This document shows positions 1 to 8,652 of a stretch of DNA of 64,000 bases, in pieces. The position numbers and the translations under genes are program-made. The first letter of the stretch is position 1. The number at the start of each line of letters is the position of its first letter. The stretch is from the NCBI RefSeq assembly GCF_040253635.1, contig NZ_JBEJGX010000003.1, positions 2,232,001 through 2,296,000 on the forward strand. The letters are read 5' to 3'. This DNA comes from Streptomyces sp. Edi2 (GTDB lineage: Bacteria; Actinomycetota; Actinomycetes; Streptomycetales; Streptomycetaceae). Below the pieces are notes generated by a model, which saw nothing but the letters and a program-made list of their open reading frames with translations, did not search any database and was not told where the DNA came from.

Positions 1-146
1 GCGGTGCCGCGATGGCGTACGTCCTCGCAGATGGGCCGCACCTTCTCCAGGGCGGCTTCCACGTCGAACTCGGCACGGGGCAGCAGGTCGCGCAGGGCGC
101 CGCCCTCGGGGAGGGCGTCACCGCGCAGATCGATTCGGGAGATCAC
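1..146 (-). CDS. hisD: Histidinol dehydrogenase, N-terminal fragment (gene runs off the window)
   Basis: Only the first 48 codons are present, reading leftwards from a GTG at 144-146. The peptide begins [15 protein letters not shown] and continues through [18 protein letters not shown], which is the typical actinobacterial HisD N-terminus. HisD carries out the last two steps of histidine biosynthesis (histidinol to histidine, NAD-dependent). No catalytic residues fall inside the fragment, so the call rests on the N-terminal similarity I recognise. The start is preceded by GACACT six bases upstream, like a -10 box of a leaderless transcript; a GGGAGG stretch abuts the GTG too closely to be a normal ribosome site. 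Confidence 0.85.
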   Translation of the reverse strand, partial: MISRIDLRGDALPEGGALRDLLPRAEFDVEAALEKVRPICEDVRHRGT

Positions 147-186
147 CCTCCCAGTGTCTCAGACCCGCTCCCGGGCCCGAGCGGCC

Positions 187-203
187 GTATCACTCAGTGA
201 TAC
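187..203. promoter_or_regulatory. 17-bp perfect palindrome, candidate operator
   Basis: GTATCACT-C-AGTGATAC is a perfect inverted repeat with 8-bp arms around one central base. It lies in the 263-bp divergent region between hisD (minus) and the membrane protein starting at 410 (plus), about 40 bp upstream of the hisD start. The geometry is that of a dimeric repressor site. The cognate regulator is not identifiable from this window. Confidence 0.5.
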
Positions 204-409
204 ACAGCGGCACACGCTCCGGACACCCCGTGACCGGGCCCGCGGAAGTTGACCGGAGTTGGCCCTGACCACGCGTGTTCAAGCCGTCACGGGGCGGGCA
301 AGGGCCACGTGACGGCGTACGGGGACGCCTGTGGGACGCGGCACGACCGGTGCACGCCATGCGTCCGAACAGGTTGCGACACACCACGGGAGAGCAAGGG
401 GGAACCACT

Positions 410-2011
410 GTGACCGAGCCCGGGGACGGCGACGCACCCGCCGACCTGCAGCTGACATCGGCGGAATGGAGCATGTGGCAGGCCTTCCGCAACGGCAGCA
501 CCTGCGATCTGCACATCGGCGACCCGGCGCGCGACGATCCGCACGGACAGCATCTGTGGGGCCCCGAGCGCCGGGTGCGGGCCAGGGTCGTGGCGTTACT
601 GCTGCTCGACGGGCCGCCACCGCAACCGGGCCGGGTCTCCGCGCTCGAGCTCACCGGCGCGTACATCACGGACACTCTCGACCTTGCGGGCGGCACGATC
701 AAGCCATTCGTGGAGCTGCGGGACTGCCGCTTCGAGGCCGAGGTGGTGCTGCCGGAGAGCCGGTTCACCACACTGCGGCTGGTGAACTGTGCGATACCCC
801 GGCTGGAGGCGGCCCGGCTGCACACCGAGGGCGATCTCCATCTGCCGCGCTGTGTGGTGCACTCCGGCGTCCGGCTCACCGACGCGCACATCGGCACGGA
901 CCTGATGCTCAACCAGACCGTGGTGCACAAGGACCGGCAGGGCCGGTCCATCACGGCGGACGGGATGACCGTCGCCCAGGACCTGCAGGCCGAGATGATG
1001 GAGTCCTACGGAGAGCTGTCGCTGCGCGGCGCCACCATCGGCGTGTCGCTGAGCCTGCGCGGCAGCCGGCTGAGCAACCCCTTCGGCAGGCGGGCGCTGA
1101 ACGCCCCCCAGCTGACCGTCGAGCGCACCCTCTACCTCACCGCCGCGGGCCTGGCCAACTCCCCGTTCTCCAGCAGCGCCACTCCCCCGTACGGCACCGC
1201 CCACACCCCCTCGCGCGGCACCCGGATGCAGCGCTTCGAGTGCGAGGGCGGGATGCGGCTGGACGACGGGCGGTTCGGCGACGCGGTCGACTTTGAACAC
1301 GCCCGCTTCATCATGGAGTCCGACCAGGAGCTGTCGCTGCGCCGCATCCAGACGCCCGAGCTGCGCTTCCTGTGCGACCGGCCGCAGCGCGGCCGGGTGA
1401 TCCTCTCCGGTGCCCGGGTCGTCAACCTCATCGACAAGTCGGCGAGCTGGCCGGGGCTCGGCGGGCTGTGGATGGCCGGCTTCGCCTACGAGACGCTGAT
1501 CCCGCGCGGCCCCTTCCCGCTGGCGCTGCGGCTGCAATGGGTGGCCGCGGCGACCCCGGAGTACGCGCCCGAGCCGTACGAGATGCTCGCCGCCTCGCTG
1601 CGCACCACCGGCGAGGACTCCGAAGCCCGCGAGGTCCTGCTGGCCAAGCAGCGGCGGCGCCGCGAGACGCTGCCGCTGGCGGCCAAGGCCTGGGGGTTCC
1701 TGCAGGACTGGACGGTGGCCTACGGCTACCGCCCGGGGCGGGCCGCGGTGTGGATGGCCATCCTGTGGGCCATCGGCACGCTCTACTTCTCGACGTACCC
1801 GCCGCCGCCCCTCAAGGCGGGCGAGGCGCCGCCGTGGAATCCGTACCTCTACTCCCTGGACCTGCTGCTGCCGGTGATCGACCTCAATCAGGGCGCCGCC
1901 TGGAAGCCGGGCGGCGGCGCGCAGTGGGCGGCCGCCCTGCTGATCCTGGCGGGCTGGGTGCTCGCCACGACGGTCGCGGCGGGTGCGTCGCGGCTCCTGA
2001 GGCGGCAATAG
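410..2011 (+). CDS. Pentapeptide-like repeat membrane protein (often labelled membrane-associated oxidoreductase)
   Basis: 533 aa. I chose the GTG at 410 because AAGGGGG lies just upstream and the protein VTEPGDGDAP... starts there; the open frame extends to 275 but that part looks non-coding. The middle (about residues 70-330) consists of short beta-helix-like repeats (LRDCRFEAEVVLPESRF, LVNCAIPRLEAARL), reminiscent of pentapeptide repeats. Two hydrophobic segments lie near residues 445-463 and 506-526, so the C-terminus is membrane-embedded. Similar Streptomyces proteins carry the name membrane-associated oxidoreductase, but I see no nucleotide-binding or redox motif, so I do not adopt that function. 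Role unknown. Confidence 0.75.
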   Translation: MTEPGDGDAPADLQLTSAEWSMWQAFRNGSTCDLHIGDPARDDPHGQHLWGPERRVRARVVALLLLDGPPPQPGRVSALELTGAYITDTLDLAGGTIKPFVELRDCRFEAEVVLPESRFTTLRLVNCAIPRLEAARLHTEGDLHLPRCVVHSGVRLTDAHIGTDLMLNQTVVHKDRQGRSITADGMTVAQDLQAEMMESYGELSLRGATIGVSLSLRGSRLSNPFGRRALNAPQLTVERTLYLTAAGLANSPFSSSATPPYGTAHTPSRGTRMQRFECEGGMRLDDGRFGDAVDFEHARFIMESDQELSLRRIQTPELRFLCDRPQRGRVILSGARVVNLIDKSASWPGLGGLWMAGFAYETLIPRGPFPLALRLQWVAAATPEYAPEPYEMLAASLRTTGEDSEAREVLLAKQRRRRETLPLAAKAWGFLQDWTVAYGYRPGRAAVWMAILWAIGTLYFSTYPPPPLKAGEAPPWNPYLYSLDLLLPVIDLNQGAAWKPGGGAQWAAALLILAGWVLATTVAAGASRLLRRQ

Positions 2012-2244
2012 CCGTTCCGCTGCGCTTTGCCTTTGGCCCACGTTTTCGGCTTTCTCACCGTGGGGGTTACGCGCCGTTTTCCGCCCGCTTCGCGGTGCGC
2101 CCGCCGTTTCGCCTGGCGGCGGGCCCGTCCGCTGCGCTTTGCCTCGGCACGTTTTCGGCTTTCCCGCCGTGGGGGTTTCTCTTGTTGCGCCTAGCGGCGG
2201 GCCGGGTCCGCTGCGCGGGGCTGTGGGTGCGGTGACGGACCTCC

Positions 2245-2293
2245 GGGGCCTGGTGTGTGGACTGCTTCGCTTTACGTCCACACACCAGGCCCC
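2245..2293. repeat. Hairpin 1 of the inverted repeat element (18-bp stem, 13-nt loop)
   Basis: Arms 2245-2262 and 2276-2293 are perfectly complementary over 18 bp. The loop is TGCTTCGCTTTAC. The stem ends in GGAC/GTCC next to the loop. It differs from hairpin 2 at six stem positions, all compensated. Confidence 0.85.
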
Positions 2294-2506
2294 TCCGGCC
2301 CGTCCCCTCCCGTGAGTGAGTAAGTGAAGGTGAGTGGGGGCGGCGTCGATCACAGCCGATTCCCCGTGCCACAAGCCCATTCCCCGTGCCACGGCCATTT
2401 GCCTGTGCCCACGGCCCTTCCCCTACGTCCACGACGAGCACCGGACCAGCTACGTGCACCCCCACCGGCCTTCTCCCACCCACCCAACGGGAGGGGACGG
2501 GCCGGA

Positions 2507-2555
2507 GCGGGTGGGTGTCCGGACGTAAAGCGAAGCAGTCCGGACACCCACCCGC
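2507..2555. repeat. Hairpin 2 of the inverted repeat element (18-bp stem, same loop inverted)
   Basis: Arms 2507-2524 and 2538-2555 pair perfectly over 18 bp. The loop GTAAAGCGAAGCA is the exact reverse complement of the hairpin 1 loop, so this is the same element in opposite orientation. The invariant loop and covarying stem argue that the structure itself is conserved. Confidence 0.85.
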
Positions 2556-2832
2556 GCAGGCCCGTCACCGCACCCCAACAGCCCCGCGCAGCGGACCCCG
2601 CCCCGCGCAGCGGCACCGCCCGCCGCAAGCGCAACGGCGAGCGCATCGCGCAGCGGGCGACAAACGGCGCGCAACCCCCACGGCGGGAAAGCCAAAAACG
2701 TGGGCCAAAGGCAAAGCGCAGCGGACCGCGCGGCCGCAACCTCGGTGCCCACGCCGGTGGGGGAGCCCGGTCGGCACAGAATCCCCGCCCACATGGGAGC
2801 ACAGCCAAGCGCAGCGTCTAGGCTTACGGGCT

Positions 2833-3582
2833 GTGACCTCCCTGCGCCTACCGCTCTTCCCGCTGAACTCGGTGCTGTTCCCGGGACTCGTGCTCCCGCT
2901 GAACGTCTTCGAGGCGCGGTACCGGGCGATGATGCGTGATCTGAGCGCGGTGTCCGAGGACGACCGCCGCTTCGCCGTGATCGCGATCCGGGACGGCCGC
3001 GAGGTCGCCCCCACCGCGCAGGGCATGCCGGACGATGTCACCCTGCCGTCCGCGGACGGCCCCGCGGCGGGCTTCGGCGACGACCCGGTGCAGGCGTTCC
3101 ACGCCGTGGGGTGTATCGCCGACGCGGCGACCATCCGGGAGAAGTCCTCCGACGACGACACCGGCTACGAGGTCCTTGCCACCGGCACCACCCGCTTCCG
3201 GCTGCTGTCGGTGGACGCCTCGGGGCCGTATCTGACCGGCGAGCTGGAGGAGCTGGAGGACGGCGAGGGAGAGGGCGCCGGCGCGCTCGCCTCGGGCGTC
3301 GTACGGGCCTTCCGTACCTACCAGAAGCGGCTGGCCTGGGCGAACGAGCGGACCCTGTCGAGCGGGCAGGACCTACCCGCCGATCCCTCGGTGCTGTCGT
3401 ATCTCGTCGCCGCGGCGGCCGTACTGGACGTCCCCGCCAAGCAGCGGCTGCTGGAGGCGCCGGACACCGCGTCCCGGCTGGGGCAGGAGCTGAAACTCCT
3501 TCGCCAGGAGTCGGCGCTGCTCGGTAAGCTCCCGTCGCTGCCGGCCGTGGATCTGACCCGGCAGCCGACCAGCCCCAACTGA
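2833..3582 (+). CDS. LON substrate-binding (LON-SB) domain protein
   Basis: 249 aa from the GTG at 2833 (VTSLRLPLFPLNSVLFPG). The N-terminal pattern LPLFPLNSVLFPG followed by LPLNVFEARYRAMM is the hallmark of the Lon protease N-terminal domain. No AAA+ or serine-lysine protease domain follows, so this is the stand-alone family, presumably a peptide- or substrate-binding protein of unknown role. The start has no Shine-Dalgarno; instead TAGGCT (2819-2824) ends 8 nt before the GTG, which suggests a leaderless transcript. The gene follows the inverted repeat element and precedes ybaK by 53 bp in the same direction. Confidence 0.85.
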   Translation: MTSLRLPLFPLNSVLFPGLVLPLNVFEARYRAMMRDLSAVSEDDRRFAVIAIRDGREVAPTAQGMPDDVTLPSADGPAAGFGDDPVQAFHAVGCIADAATIREKSSDDDTGYEVLATGTTRFRLLSVDASGPYLTGELEELEDGEGEGAGALASGVVRAFRTYQKRLAWANERTLSSGQDLPADPSVLSYLVAAAAVLDVPAKQRLLEAPDTASRLGQELKLLRQESALLGKLPSLPAVDLTRQPTSPN

Positions 3583-3635
3583 ACGACCCACCGGCACGGG
3601 TTCGGCCGGTCCGACCGACGCGAGGCACGAAGACG

Positions 3636-4130
3636 GTGGCGAAGAAGTCCAGGAAATCCGTCGGCACCCCGGCCACGGTCGCCCTCACGACGGCGGGCGT
3701 CCCGTTCACCACGCATTCCTACGAGCACGATCCGGCCGCGCCGTCGTACGGCGAGGAGGCCGCCCAGGCTCTCGGGGTCGCGCCCGACCAGGTGTTCAAG
3801 ACGCTGCTGGCGGATGTCGACGGCGCGTTGACGGTGGCCGTGGTCCCGGTGTCGGGGTCGTTGGACCTCAAGGCGCTGGCGGCCGCGGTGGGCGGCAAGC
3901 GGGCCACGATGGCCGACCCGGCGGCGGCCGAACGCAGCACCGGCTACGTCCGGGGCGGGATCTCCCCGCTGGGGCAGCGCAAGCGGCTGCCCACGGTCGT
4001 GGACGCCTCGGCAGAGGGCCGGCCGACGGTCTGTGTGTCGGCGGGGCGGCGGGGGCTGGAGGTCGAGCTGTCGCCGGAGGACCTGGTGGCGCTCACGGGG
4101 GCGCGCCTCGCGCCGATCGCCCGCGACTGA
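3636..4130 (+). CDS. ybaK: YbaK/EbsC-type Cys-tRNA(Pro) deacylase
   Basis: 164 aa, the usual family length. YbaK-family enzymes hydrolyse Cys mischarged onto tRNA(Pro), a trans-editing step in translation fidelity. The catalytic Lys sits in QVFKTLL (K55), and the conserved GGISPLGQ loop is at about residues 108-115. The start is GTG (VAKKSRKSVGTPA). It is probably cotranscribed with the LON-SB gene 53 bp upstream and ends 102 bp before the convergent membrane protein gene. Confidence 0.9.
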   Translation: MAKKSRKSVGTPATVALTTAGVPFTTHSYEHDPAAPSYGEEAAQALGVAPDQVFKTLLADVDGALTVAVVPVSGSLDLKALAAAVGGKRATMADPAAAERSTGYVRGGISPLGQRKRLPTVVDASAEGRPTVCVSAGRRGLEVELSPEDLVALTGARLAPIARD

Positions 4131-4232
4131 CGGCACCGCGGCTGACGACACCGCCACTGAAGGCACGAGCGGGCGGCGGGGCGGCCGGGCGGAGTGGCCG
4201 CCCCGGGGATCCGCCCCGGAGATCCGCACAGG

Positions 4233-5090
4233 TCAGCCCGCGGCGGGCGGCTGCTGTCCGGGGTGCTTCCCGTGAGCATCGCGGTGGTCGCCGCCGTGCC
4301 GGTCGCCGCCGTGTTGATCGTCCCCGTGCAGATGATCGTCGCCGTGCCGGTCGTCGTGGTGCCGGTCGCCGCCATGCTGATCGTCGTGGTGGTCCCCGTG
4401 CTGCTCCCCGGGCCAGTGCGGTGCCTCCGGCTCCGGGTCGCGCGGTCCGAACAGGCCGGTCAGCGCGAGCTGGGTGAGCATCGCGGCGATCGGCCAGGCC
4501 AGCAGCGCGCCCTTGGCCTGCAGCCGCAGCGGGCCGCTGAAGGACACCCCGGGGCCGACCTGCCTGGCGTGTGCGGCCACGTCCGGGGTGGGGCCCAGCC
4601 ACATGCCGGTCATCCAGCCCAGCACCGCGCCGAGCAGTCCGCCCACGACCAGCGCCACGACCAGCGGAATCCCGCCACGCCGGCGGAAGAGGAAGACCGC
4701 GGCGGTGGTGAGCACCCCGAAGCCGAGGGACAGCAGGACGAAGGTGCCGTCCGCGCCGATCGCCTCTTCGCCCTCGGTGTTCTTGAGGTAGACGTTGCGG
4801 GTGTCCGCGATCAGCGGGATGTGCGGTGCGAGCCAGTTCCACAGCAGGCCGAGCAGCACACCGGTCACCGCGACCACGAGCGCGATCAGCGCGCCCTCGC
4901 GCAGCTCACGGGCCAGCTCGGGGCCGACCGGGCCGCCGTGGTCGGCGACGGGCGCGGCCTCGGGGTGCTGCGGCTCGTCGGGCGGTTGGTTGTCGGGGGG
5001 CGTCAGCGGTGCGGTCACCCCGTCATCGTGCCAGGTGGGGCCGGTGGGACCGGAAGCAGGACGGCCGTTCGGTGTGGTGGCCCCCGTCAT
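4233..5090 (-). CDS. DUF2567-type four-TM membrane protein with His/Asp-rich cytoplasmic tail
   Basis: 285 aa. Hydrophobic segments at about 67-84, 117-135, 142-164 and 195-214. From 225 to 276 the tail carries 15 His plus many Asp and Gly (units such as GDHHDDQHGGDRHH), encoded by short degenerate DNA repeats at about 4250-4400. The start ATG overlaps the stop of the upstream ABC permease (ATGA at 5087-5090), so the two are translationally coupled. The transmembrane core resembles the actinobacterial DUF2567 family, function unknown. The tail could bind divalent metals, but that is inference from composition alone. Confidence 0.75.
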   Translation of the reverse strand: MTGATTPNGRPASGPTGPTWHDDGVTAPLTPPDNQPPDEPQHPEAAPVADHGGPVGPELARELREGALIALVVAVTGVLLGLLWNWLAPHIPLIADTRNVYLKNTEGEEAIGADGTFVLLSLGFGVLTTAAVFLFRRRGGIPLVVALVVGGLLGAVLGWMTGMWLGPTPDVAAHARQVGPGVSFSGPLRLQAKGALLAWPIAAMLTQLALTGLFGPRDPEPEAPHWPGEQHGDHHDDQHGGDRHHDDRHGDDHLHGDDQHGGDRHGGDHRDAHGKHPGQQPPAAG

Positions 5091-5911
5091 CGGGCGGCCG
5101 CCCGGCGGTACGCCCAGGTGGCGACGGCCAGCGAGAGCACCCCGACGGCCGCGCAGACGCCCAGGTCGGCGCCGACCGCGACCCAGTCGGGATGCGGGTC
5201 GAAGCTGCGTGCCAGCGCCTCCACCCCGTAGGTCGAGGGCAGCAGATCACGGGCCCAGCCGATCATCTCGGGCATCCGCTCGGCCGGCAGCACACCCAGC
5301 AGCAGCGCCGCCGACATCCCCAACTGGCCGCAGAGCGTGGCGAGTTCGGGGCGGGGCGCGAGCAGGCCGAGGGCCGCGCCGAGACCGGCCAGCGCCGCCC
5401 CGGCGAGCGGGAGCACGGCGGCCAGCACCCACAGGTGGGCCATCGGCAGCTGGAAGAGCACACAGCCGGTGACCGCGGTGACCACCGTCCCGGGCACGGT
5501 GAACGAGGCGTACGCGCCGGCCGCGCCGAGCACCACGGCGGCCGGCGGCACCGGCAGCGTCGCGTAGTGGTCGAGCCCGCCGCCGGCCCGCAGCTGGCCG
5601 AAGTACTGGGCGAGGAGATTGAGCGCCACGAAGGCGACGACCAGCACGCTGGAGCCGGACACCACGGACCGGGCCGGATCGCCGCCGTCGACCACCCCGC
5701 GCAGCAGGACCATGATCCCGATGGACTGGAAGGTGGCGACGAACAGCAGCGGGATCCGTGCGACCCGGGCCCGGGAGAGCTGGGCGCGGTAGACGGCCGC
5801 CAGCGCGGGCACCAGGCGGGCGCGCGGCGCCAGCGGCGCGGCGGCCTCCTCGGGCCGTGCCCCGGCTTCCGGGGCCGCCCCGGCCGCCGCCTGCACGGGA
5901 ACCACACTCAC
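5087..5911 (-). CDS. ABC-2 type transporter permease
   Basis: 274 aa from the GTG at 5909-5911 (VSVVPVQAAAG), which has GAGGAAGG upstream; the open frame continues further but without a good start. After a Pro/Ala-rich cytoplasmic leader of about 50 residues come six hydrophobic stretches, for example IPLLFVATFQSIGIMVLL and VVLGAAGAYASFTVPGTVV. This matches ABC-2 permeases that pair with a separate ATPase, here the gene immediately upstream (73 bp apart). It is coupled to the DUF2567 gene downstream by an ATGA overlap. Substrate unknown; such two-component exporters commonly move drugs or lipids. Confidence 0.85.
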   Translation of the reverse strand: MSVVPVQAAAGAAPEAGARPEEAAAPLAPRARLVPALAAVYRAQLSRARVARIPLLFVATFQSIGIMVLLRGVVDGGDPARSVVSGSSVLVVAFVALNLLAQYFGQLRAGGGLDHYATLPVPPAAVVLGAAGAYASFTVPGTVVTAVTGCVLFQLPMAHLWVLAAVLPLAGAALAGLGAALGLLAPRPELATLCGQLGMSAALLLGVLPAERMPEMIGWARDLLPSTYGVEALARSFDPHPDWVAVGADLGVCAAVGVLSLAVATWAYRRAAAR

Positions 5912-5984
5912 GCTGTCACCACGCCTTCCTCGCTGCCCCCGTGGTACTCCATACGTCCGCCGCACCGCTCCCCGTTCACGCCCG

Positions 5985-6995
5985 TCACGCCTTGACCAGT
6001 CCCTCCGCCCGGCCCCCCAGGGCGAGGTACACATCCTCCAGGCTGGGCGTGGCCAGCGTGAAATCGTCCAGGGCCGCGAAGGCGGGGCCCGCGGTGACCG
6101 CGGCGACGGCGGAACGGGCCCGGTCGGCGGGCAGGCGCAGGGTCCAGCGACGTCCCGAGGTGTGCGCGGCGGCTTCGAGGGCGGCGACCTCGGGCACCTC
6201 CAGCGGCGGGCGGTCGCGCCACACCAGCTCCAGCCGGACCTCGTCGCTCACCATTTCCTTCAGCCCGCCGGGCGTGTCGCAGGCGATGACCCGGCCCCGG
6301 TCGATCACCGCGACCCGGTCGAGCACGCTCTCGGCCTCCAGGACGTTGTGGGTCACCAGCACCACCGTGGCGCCGCGCTCGGCCCGGCGCCGGTCCACCG
6401 CGGCCCACACGGCGCGCCGGGCGACCGGGTCCATCCCGGTGGTCGGCTCGTCCAGCACCAGCAGCGGCCGCTCGCCGATCAGCGCGGTGGCCAGGCAGGC
6501 CAGCCGCCGCTGCCCGCCGGACAGCTTCTTCAGCGCCCGTCCGGTGAGGTCCGCGAGCCCCAGCTCGCCGATCACGTCGTCCCGCTCGGCGCGCGCCTCA
6601 CGGGCACCGAGGCCGCGCAGCCGGCCGGTGGTCTCCACCGCCAGCGCGACGGTCATCTCGTCCAGGGCGGTGGACTCCTGGCCCAGGTAGCCCAGCAGCC
6701 GGGAGGCCCGCTCCGGGTGGCGCACCAGGTCGTGGCCCAGTACGGAGATGCTGCCGGAGTCCGGGCGCAGCAGTCCGGTCAGCTGGCGGACCAGGGTGGA
6801 CTTGCCGGCTCCGTTGGGGCCGAGCAGCCCGAAGATCTCGCCGCGGTGCACGTCCAGGGTGATGCCGTCGTTGGCGCGTACGGCGGACGGCCGTGCCGCC
6901 CCGCGGCGCCCGCGCATCGCGGGGTACGTCTTGACCAGGTCCCGCACGGCGCACACCGGCACCCCGCGCTCCACCTGTTTTGCGCCCGTCCTCAC
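5985..6995 (-). CDS. ABC transporter ATP-binding protein (ABC-2 exporter, DrrA-like)
   Basis: 336 aa, GTG start. Walker A GPNGAGKST at 59-67, signature LSGGQ at 158-162, Walker B LLVLDEP at 178-184, followed by TTGMDP. All catalytic motifs are intact. The C-terminal 90 residues form the regulatory extension typical of DrrA/CcmA-like exporter ATPases, ending TPSLEDVYLALGG. It heads a three-gene unit with the permease and the DUF2567 protein. Confidence 0.92.
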   Translation of the reverse strand: MRTGAKQVERGVPVCAVRDLVKTYPAMRGRRGAARPSAVRANDGITLDVHRGEIFGLLGPNGAGKSTLVRQLTGLLRPDSGSISVLGHDLVRHPERASRLLGYLGQESTALDEMTVALAVETTGRLRGLGAREARAERDDVIGELGLADLTGRALKKLSGGQRRLACLATALIGERPLLVLDEPTTGMDPVARRAVWAAVDRRRAERGATVVLVTHNVLEAESVLDRVAVIDRGRVIACDTPGGLKEMVSDEVRLELVWRDRPPLEVPEVAALEAAAHTSGRRWTLRLPADRARSAVAAVTAGPAFAALDDFTLATPSLEDVYLALGGRAEGLVKA

Positions 6996-7077
6996 GAGCT
7001 ATGAGGGTACGCGTCCCCGGCCCGCCTCCGGGCCGCGGGGCTCCGGCGGGCGGGCCGGGCAGGGTCTTTCGGGCCGG

Positions 7078-8379
7078 TCAGTCCCCGGCCGGGGCGTGCT
7101 CGGCGGCCGTCCGCAGGTCGACCTCGCGCCAGAATCCGGCCCGGATCGCATAGCGGTCGTGCTCGTCGATCTGGTCGTCCTTGTGGGCCAGCAGTCCGAA
7201 CCGGGCGGCGTAGCGCAGCAGTTCACCGTCGATGCGGTGCGGGATGCGCGGGTACTCCGTCGACAGCTGCTGAAGGTGGGTGGTGTCGGAGAGCCGGTCG
7301 GTCCAGCGGCGGGCGAAGACCTGGCCGACCTCGAAGGGGTCGCCGCTGACGGCGGTGATGTCCTCCTCGCGGTCGGCCCAGCGCTGCTCGGCGCTGGTGA
7401 GCTGGGCGAGGGTGGGCAGGGCCGCGGTCTCGGAGGGTTCGCCGACCGGGCCGCCGCGCTCGACCCAGCCCTTGTCGGACGACCAGCGCAGGGTGGCGCC
7501 GGCCGCGGGCGCCTGCGGGGCGGAGCCGCCGGGGCCCGCGGGTCCCTGGCCCCCGGCGTGGGCGCGACCCAGCCCGGCCAGATCCTTGGGGGTGGGGACG
7601 CCCCGGGAGCCCGCGGCCCCGGGATCCTCTGCGGCGGCCGGGGCGCCGGCGGCACCGGCCGGCGGCCGGGAGACGCCGTTGGCGCCGCTGTGCTCGTGGG
7701 CGTGCTCGGCGGCTTCCGGGCCGGAGGCGGCGGCTGCCGCGGCGGCGACCGCGGACTCGGGCAGCGGGGCGGAGAGGATCGCGGCGATCTCGGGGCGCGG
7801 CACCGGCGGCGGGGCGCAGGGGCCGCCGAACTCCTTGGCGCGGACCGCGCGGGTGATCCAGGTCCGGTCCAGCACCCGCCGCTCGTCGGCCTCGGCGACC
7901 AGGTCCTCGGACTGGTTGTAGTCGCCGTCCGCGGCCTGGACGGCCCACAGGTGGACCGCGACGCCGTGCTCCTTGGCGGACATCAGGCCGGGCAGGAGGT
8001 CGCCGTCGCCGGTGACCAGGACGATGTCGGAGCAGGCGCGGTTACGGGCGAGTTCGGTCAGCTCGGCGTGCATCGCGGCGTCCACGCCCTTCTGCGCCCA
8101 GCGGCCGTCACTGCGGGTCAGGGCGCCGAGCCGGACGGTGACCCGGGGCATCACCCGCAGCCTGCGGTGCTCGGGTTGCGGGACGCGGTCGGGGGCGCCG
8201 TCGAACCAGTAGATCCGCAGCAGCGGGCGTTCGGTGTCCGCCTCGGCGCGCTGGCGCAGTCCCTGGATGAGGGCGGCGTGATCCACCGTGATCCGGGAAC
8301 GGGCGGGCTCTCCGGCGAGCAGGCTCGCCGCGGCGCCGAGCAAATACCCGGCGTCCACCAGGACGACACAGCGATCCAC
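7078..8379 (-). CDS. NYN-domain (PIN-like ribonuclease fold) protein
   Basis: 433 aa from the GTG at 8377-8379 (VDRCVVLVDAGYLLG), preceded by AGAGGG. The N-terminal 165 residues form a NYN domain: acidic residues D9 (VLVDAG), D100 (KGVDAAM) and D125/D127 (VTGDGD) are where the family places its metal-binding site. NYN proteins are predicted or shown RNases. A Pro/Ala/Gly-rich, probably disordered linker (about 205-310) leads to a C-terminal domain of about 115 residues (TLAQLTSAEQRWADREEDI...) that I do not recognise. The RNA target is unknown. Confidence 0.85.
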   Translation of the reverse strand: MDRCVVLVDAGYLLGAAASLLAGEPARSRITVDHAALIQGLRQRAEADTERPLLRIYWFDGAPDRVPQPEHRRLRVMPRVTVRLGALTRSDGRWAQKGVDAAMHAELTELARNRACSDIVLVTGDGDLLPGLMSAKEHGVAVHLWAVQAADGDYNQSEDLVAEADERRVLDRTWITRAVRAKEFGGPCAPPPVPRPEIAAILSAPLPESAVAAAAAAASGPEAAEHAHEHSGANGVSRPPAGAAGAPAAAEDPGAAGSRGVPTPKDLAGLGRAHAGGQGPAGPGGSAPQAPAAGATLRWSSDKGWVERGGPVGEPSETAALPTLAQLTSAEQRWADREEDITAVSGDPFEVGQVFARRWTDRLSDTTHLQQLSTEYPRIPHRIDGELLRYAARFGLLAHKDDQIDEHDRYAIRAGFWREVDLRTAAEHAPAGD

Positions 8380-8652
8380 GATCCACCCTCTTCCCTGAGG
8401 TGCTGATGTCCGGTCGCCCCCCGGCTCGGCCCGTGGCACGAGTTTTCTTCGGTTGTCCTTCGAGTCTGCCCGACCCCGCGGGCGTTAACTGCCCGAACTC
8501 GATCTTCGGCGTGGCGGATTCGGCAAGAATCTTGAGTACAGCGTGTGATCAACCCTTTAACGCAGGGTAATTGCCCGAAATGCAGCGCTCTGTCCGGCGT
8601 GTAAGTCTGGTTCCGGCCCCGATCCCAGATTCCCCCCTCAGGAGGCACGATC
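8380..8652. other. Divergent promoter region, relatively AT-rich
   Basis: This 273-bp gap separates the NYN gene (minus) from the 59-aa gene (plus). It is less GC-rich than its surroundings around 8520-8590 (TTGAGTACAGCG, CCCTTTAACGCAGGG). I cannot place one confident -35/-10 pair; TTGAGT at 8532 and TTTAAC near 8553 are candidates. The 3' end holds the clear ribosome site for the small gene. Confidence 0.4.

Larger units (their letters stand above)
2016..2725. repeat. Imperfect inverted repeat: two copies of one non-coding element, head to head
   Basis: The outer 64 bp of the left arm (2016-2079) match the reverse complement of 2662-2725 at 60 of 64 positions. Homology continues inward: a GCTGCG-rich stretch, then a hairpin, then CTCCGGCCCGTCCCCTCCCG in both arms (left about 2294-2314, right about 2489-2508 inverted). 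The left arm holds an extra, tandemly repeated block of about 80-110 bp (compare 2018-2130 with 2131-2210). The centre (about 2332-2470) is unrelated sequence with a short repeat, ATTCCCCGTGCCAC, occurring twice. No convincing ORF lies here; long frames on both strands are GC-skew shadows. This occupies nearly all of the 821-bp gap between the membrane protein and the LON-domain gene. Confidence 0.85.

Noticed and set aside
596..2398. 600-codon open frame on the minus strand over the pentapeptide-like gene and the repeat element
   Set aside because: Composition is GC-skew noise ([15 protein letters not shown]), no domain, no ribosome site, and it crosses the inverted repeat. The plus-strand protein has clear repeats and membrane segments.
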